From Gammaproteobacteria bacterium (GTDB taxonomy: Bacteria; Pseudomonadota; Gammaproteobacteria; UBA6429; Thiohalophilaceae): DNA of 7,180 nt. The notes under the pieces were generated by a model. The model did no database searches and was not told the origin of the DNA. It was given only the letters and a program-made list of their open reading frames with translations. The stretch covers positions 1-7,180 of the forward strand of contig JAHEDA010000124.1 of assembly GCA_024641445.1 (NCBI GenBank), read 5' to 3'. The position numbers were made by a program, and so were the translations under genes. How positions within the stretch are numbered: position 1 is the stretch's first letter; each line of letters begins with the position of its first letter. This document shows, piece by piece, positions 6,464-7,180 of the stretch.

Positions 6464-6483
6464 TCACAGTGGTGACACTGTGA
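6464..6483. repeat. 20-bp palindrome / GNRA-loop hairpin
   Basis: TCACAGTG and CACTGTGA are perfect 8-bp inverted arms around a 4-base centre GTGA. As DNA this could be an operator for a dimeric regulator. As plus-strand RNA it would fold into an 8-bp stem capped by GUGA, a GNRA tetraloop. No T-run follows, so it is not a standard intrinsic terminator. It lies about 120 bp downstream of dam. Confidence 0.5.
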
Positions 6484-6552
6484 AGAACATCGCGAAAACA
6501 ACCTCAAAATTATAAAGCTCAGATCGTGATCCGCCCCGCAAAAATTGGACAG

Positions 6553-6567
6553 TTGTCACACTGACAA
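6553..6567. repeat. 15-bp palindrome TTGTCA-CAC-TGACAA
   Basis: Perfect 6-bp arms flank a 3-base centre, upstream of the pseudo-receiver gene. TTGTCA is also a 5/6 match to a -35 hexamer, but no good -10 lies 16-18 bases downstream. The size and symmetry fit a transcription-factor site in the promoter region of the next gene; the regulator cannot be named. Confidence 0.35.
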
Positions 6568-6696
6568 AAAGTTATGCCCGAAGCTAAAGTGGACCCGCCT
6601 GATGCCGACAAACTTGCCAACGGTAAATTCAATAGCAGCGGGCAAGGAGGCCATAAAGCACTGTAGAAAATGCCATTAACTGTAACGCGAGGCCGC

Positions 6697-7086
6697 ATGC
6701 ATCCAGAGCAAAAAATATTGGTTGTCGATGAGGACGAACAGATCGCATATCTACTGGATTATCTACTAAGCCGGGAGGGCTTTCGGGTAACGACCGTTAC
6801 ACAGCGGGATCAGGCCAGCCGTGTCATTGACGAGAATGAGCCGCCGCACATGGTCTTCATGGGCGAGATGATCTCCTACGCCGACGACAACCACATCATC
6901 CAGGCCATCCGCGACAAGCAGCGTTGGAAGCGCGTGCCGATTATCATCATGGCAGCAAACTATATTAAGCAGGACATTACCCAAGCGCTCACGGCCGGGG
7001 CCACAGATTTTATCGTGCAGCCTTTTAACTCCGCCGAGCTGCTGGCGCAGATCGAGCGCTATGCCGCGGAGACCGTGCTGCAATAA
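6697..7086 (+). CDS. Stand-alone receiver-domain protein lacking phosphorylation residues (pseudo-receiver)
   Basis: The 129-residue product is one response-regulator receiver domain with no output domain. It begins KILVVDEDEQ (acidic pair Asp11, Glu12 kept) and ends GATDFIVQPF followed by the final helix. Key residues are missing. The phospho-acceptor Asp is Gly56 (PHMVFMG where families have PDLVLLD), the conserved Thr/Ser after strand 4 is Ala86 (PIIIMAA), and the conserved Lys after strand 5 is Gln108 (IVQPF). It therefore should not accept phosphate by the normal route and may act as a protein-protein interaction module. The start at 6697 has GAGG four bases upstream and gives the usual receiver N-terminus; an ATG at 6670 adds nine residues and is possible. 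It converges on the gene at the right edge. The partner is unknown. Confidence 0.8.
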   Translation: MHPEQKILVVDEDEQIAYLLDYLLSREGFRVTTVTQRDQASRVIDENEPPHMVFMGEMISYADDNHIIQAIRDKQRWKRVPIIIMAANYIKQDITQALTAGATDFIVQPFNSAELLAQIERYAAETVLQ

Positions 7087-7119
7087 ATCACTGGCAGAGT
7101 TTATTCGGTTATCGAATGA

Positions 7120-7180
7120 CTACAGTTCTGTCTCCGGCGGTACCACCTTCATCACCTCTTCCATCGTGGTTACCCCCAGG
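7120..7180 (-). CDS. 3' end of a gene, possibly GspE/PilB-type ATPase
   Basis: The minus strand is open from the right edge to a TAG at 7122-7120, giving a 19-residue C-terminus, LGVTTMEEVMKVVPPETEL. The G-V-T-T-hydrophobic-EEV pattern is typical of the C-terminus of type II secretion and type IV pilus assembly ATPases, which usually end in a GxTTxEEVLRV-like segment. With so little sequence this is only a suggestion. The gene converges on the pseudo-receiver with 33 bases between the stop codons. Confidence 0.5.
   Translation of the reverse strand, partial: LGVTTMEEVMKVVPPETEL

Larger units (their letters stand above)
6344..6696. other. Intergenic region between dam and the pseudo-receiver gene
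   Basis: No convincing protein gene is seen here. Contents: two palindromes (6464-6483 and 6553-6567, listed separately), four GATC sites (6374, 6412, 6522, 6528), and a 30-codon ORF at 6574-6666 without a Shine-Dalgarno sequence. An AAGGAGG at 6644-6650 has no start codon at useful spacing. A frame running out of the dam 3' end to 6515 has no recognisable features. No T-tailed terminator follows dam. Confidence 0.5.

Noticed and set aside
6553..6559. TTGTCAC as a Pho half-site before the pseudo-receiver
   Set aside because: There is no second heptamer at +11 or -11; it is better explained as one arm of a palindrome.
7103..7117. ATTCG-GTTAT-CGAAT hairpin as a bidirectional terminator between convergent genes
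   Set aside because: The stem is only 5 bp and AT-rich, with no T-run on either side.

Overview
The window looks like chromosomal DNA from a gammaproteobacterium of moderate GC content; I cannot name the genus. The evidence is a full-length two-domain ArgA, a DpnII/Dam-type GATC adenine methylase very like the enterobacterial enzyme, and PhoB-type promoter architecture.

Left two-thirds (1-3853, all on the minus strand): five genes form what reads as a phosphate-starvation membrane-lipid remodelling island. In transcription order they are a PlcP-type metallophosphoesterase (phospholipase C that makes diacylglycerol from phospholipids), a PAP2 phosphatase, a family-4 glycosyltransferase (a candidate to glycosylate the diacylglycerol), an OlsB-type N-acyltransferase, and the beginning of an OlsA/PlsC-type O-acyltransferase that runs off the left edge. 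The first three would supply phosphorus-free glycolipids, and the last two phosphorus-free ornithine lipids. Each of the three transcription units is preceded by direct TGTCA-like heptamers at an exact 11-base period, the layout of a Pho box. plcP has four in a row (3901-3940), the PAP2-GT unit has two (2956-2973) and the olsBA unit has two (1140-1157). The boxes also settle the start codons of plcP and the PAP2 gene, because the longest reading frames run through the promoters. No experiment supports this assignment; it rests on protein motifs plus box geometry.

Middle (3941-6343): a 221-bp divergent intergenic region separates plcP from argA (N-acetylglutamate synthase, the first step towards ornithine and arginine). 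argA is followed after 10 bases by dam. argA next to ornithine-lipid genes is suggestive because ornithine is the OlsB substrate, but I see no Pho box facing argA.

Right end (6344-7180): a 326-bp gap contains two clear palindromes, several GATC sites and a 30-codon ORF. It leads to a stand-alone receiver-domain protein that has lost the phospho-acceptor Asp and the conserved Thr and Lys, so it is a pseudo-receiver. Converging on it from the right edge is the last 19 codons of a minus-strand gene, possibly a GspE/PilB-type secretion or pilus ATPase.
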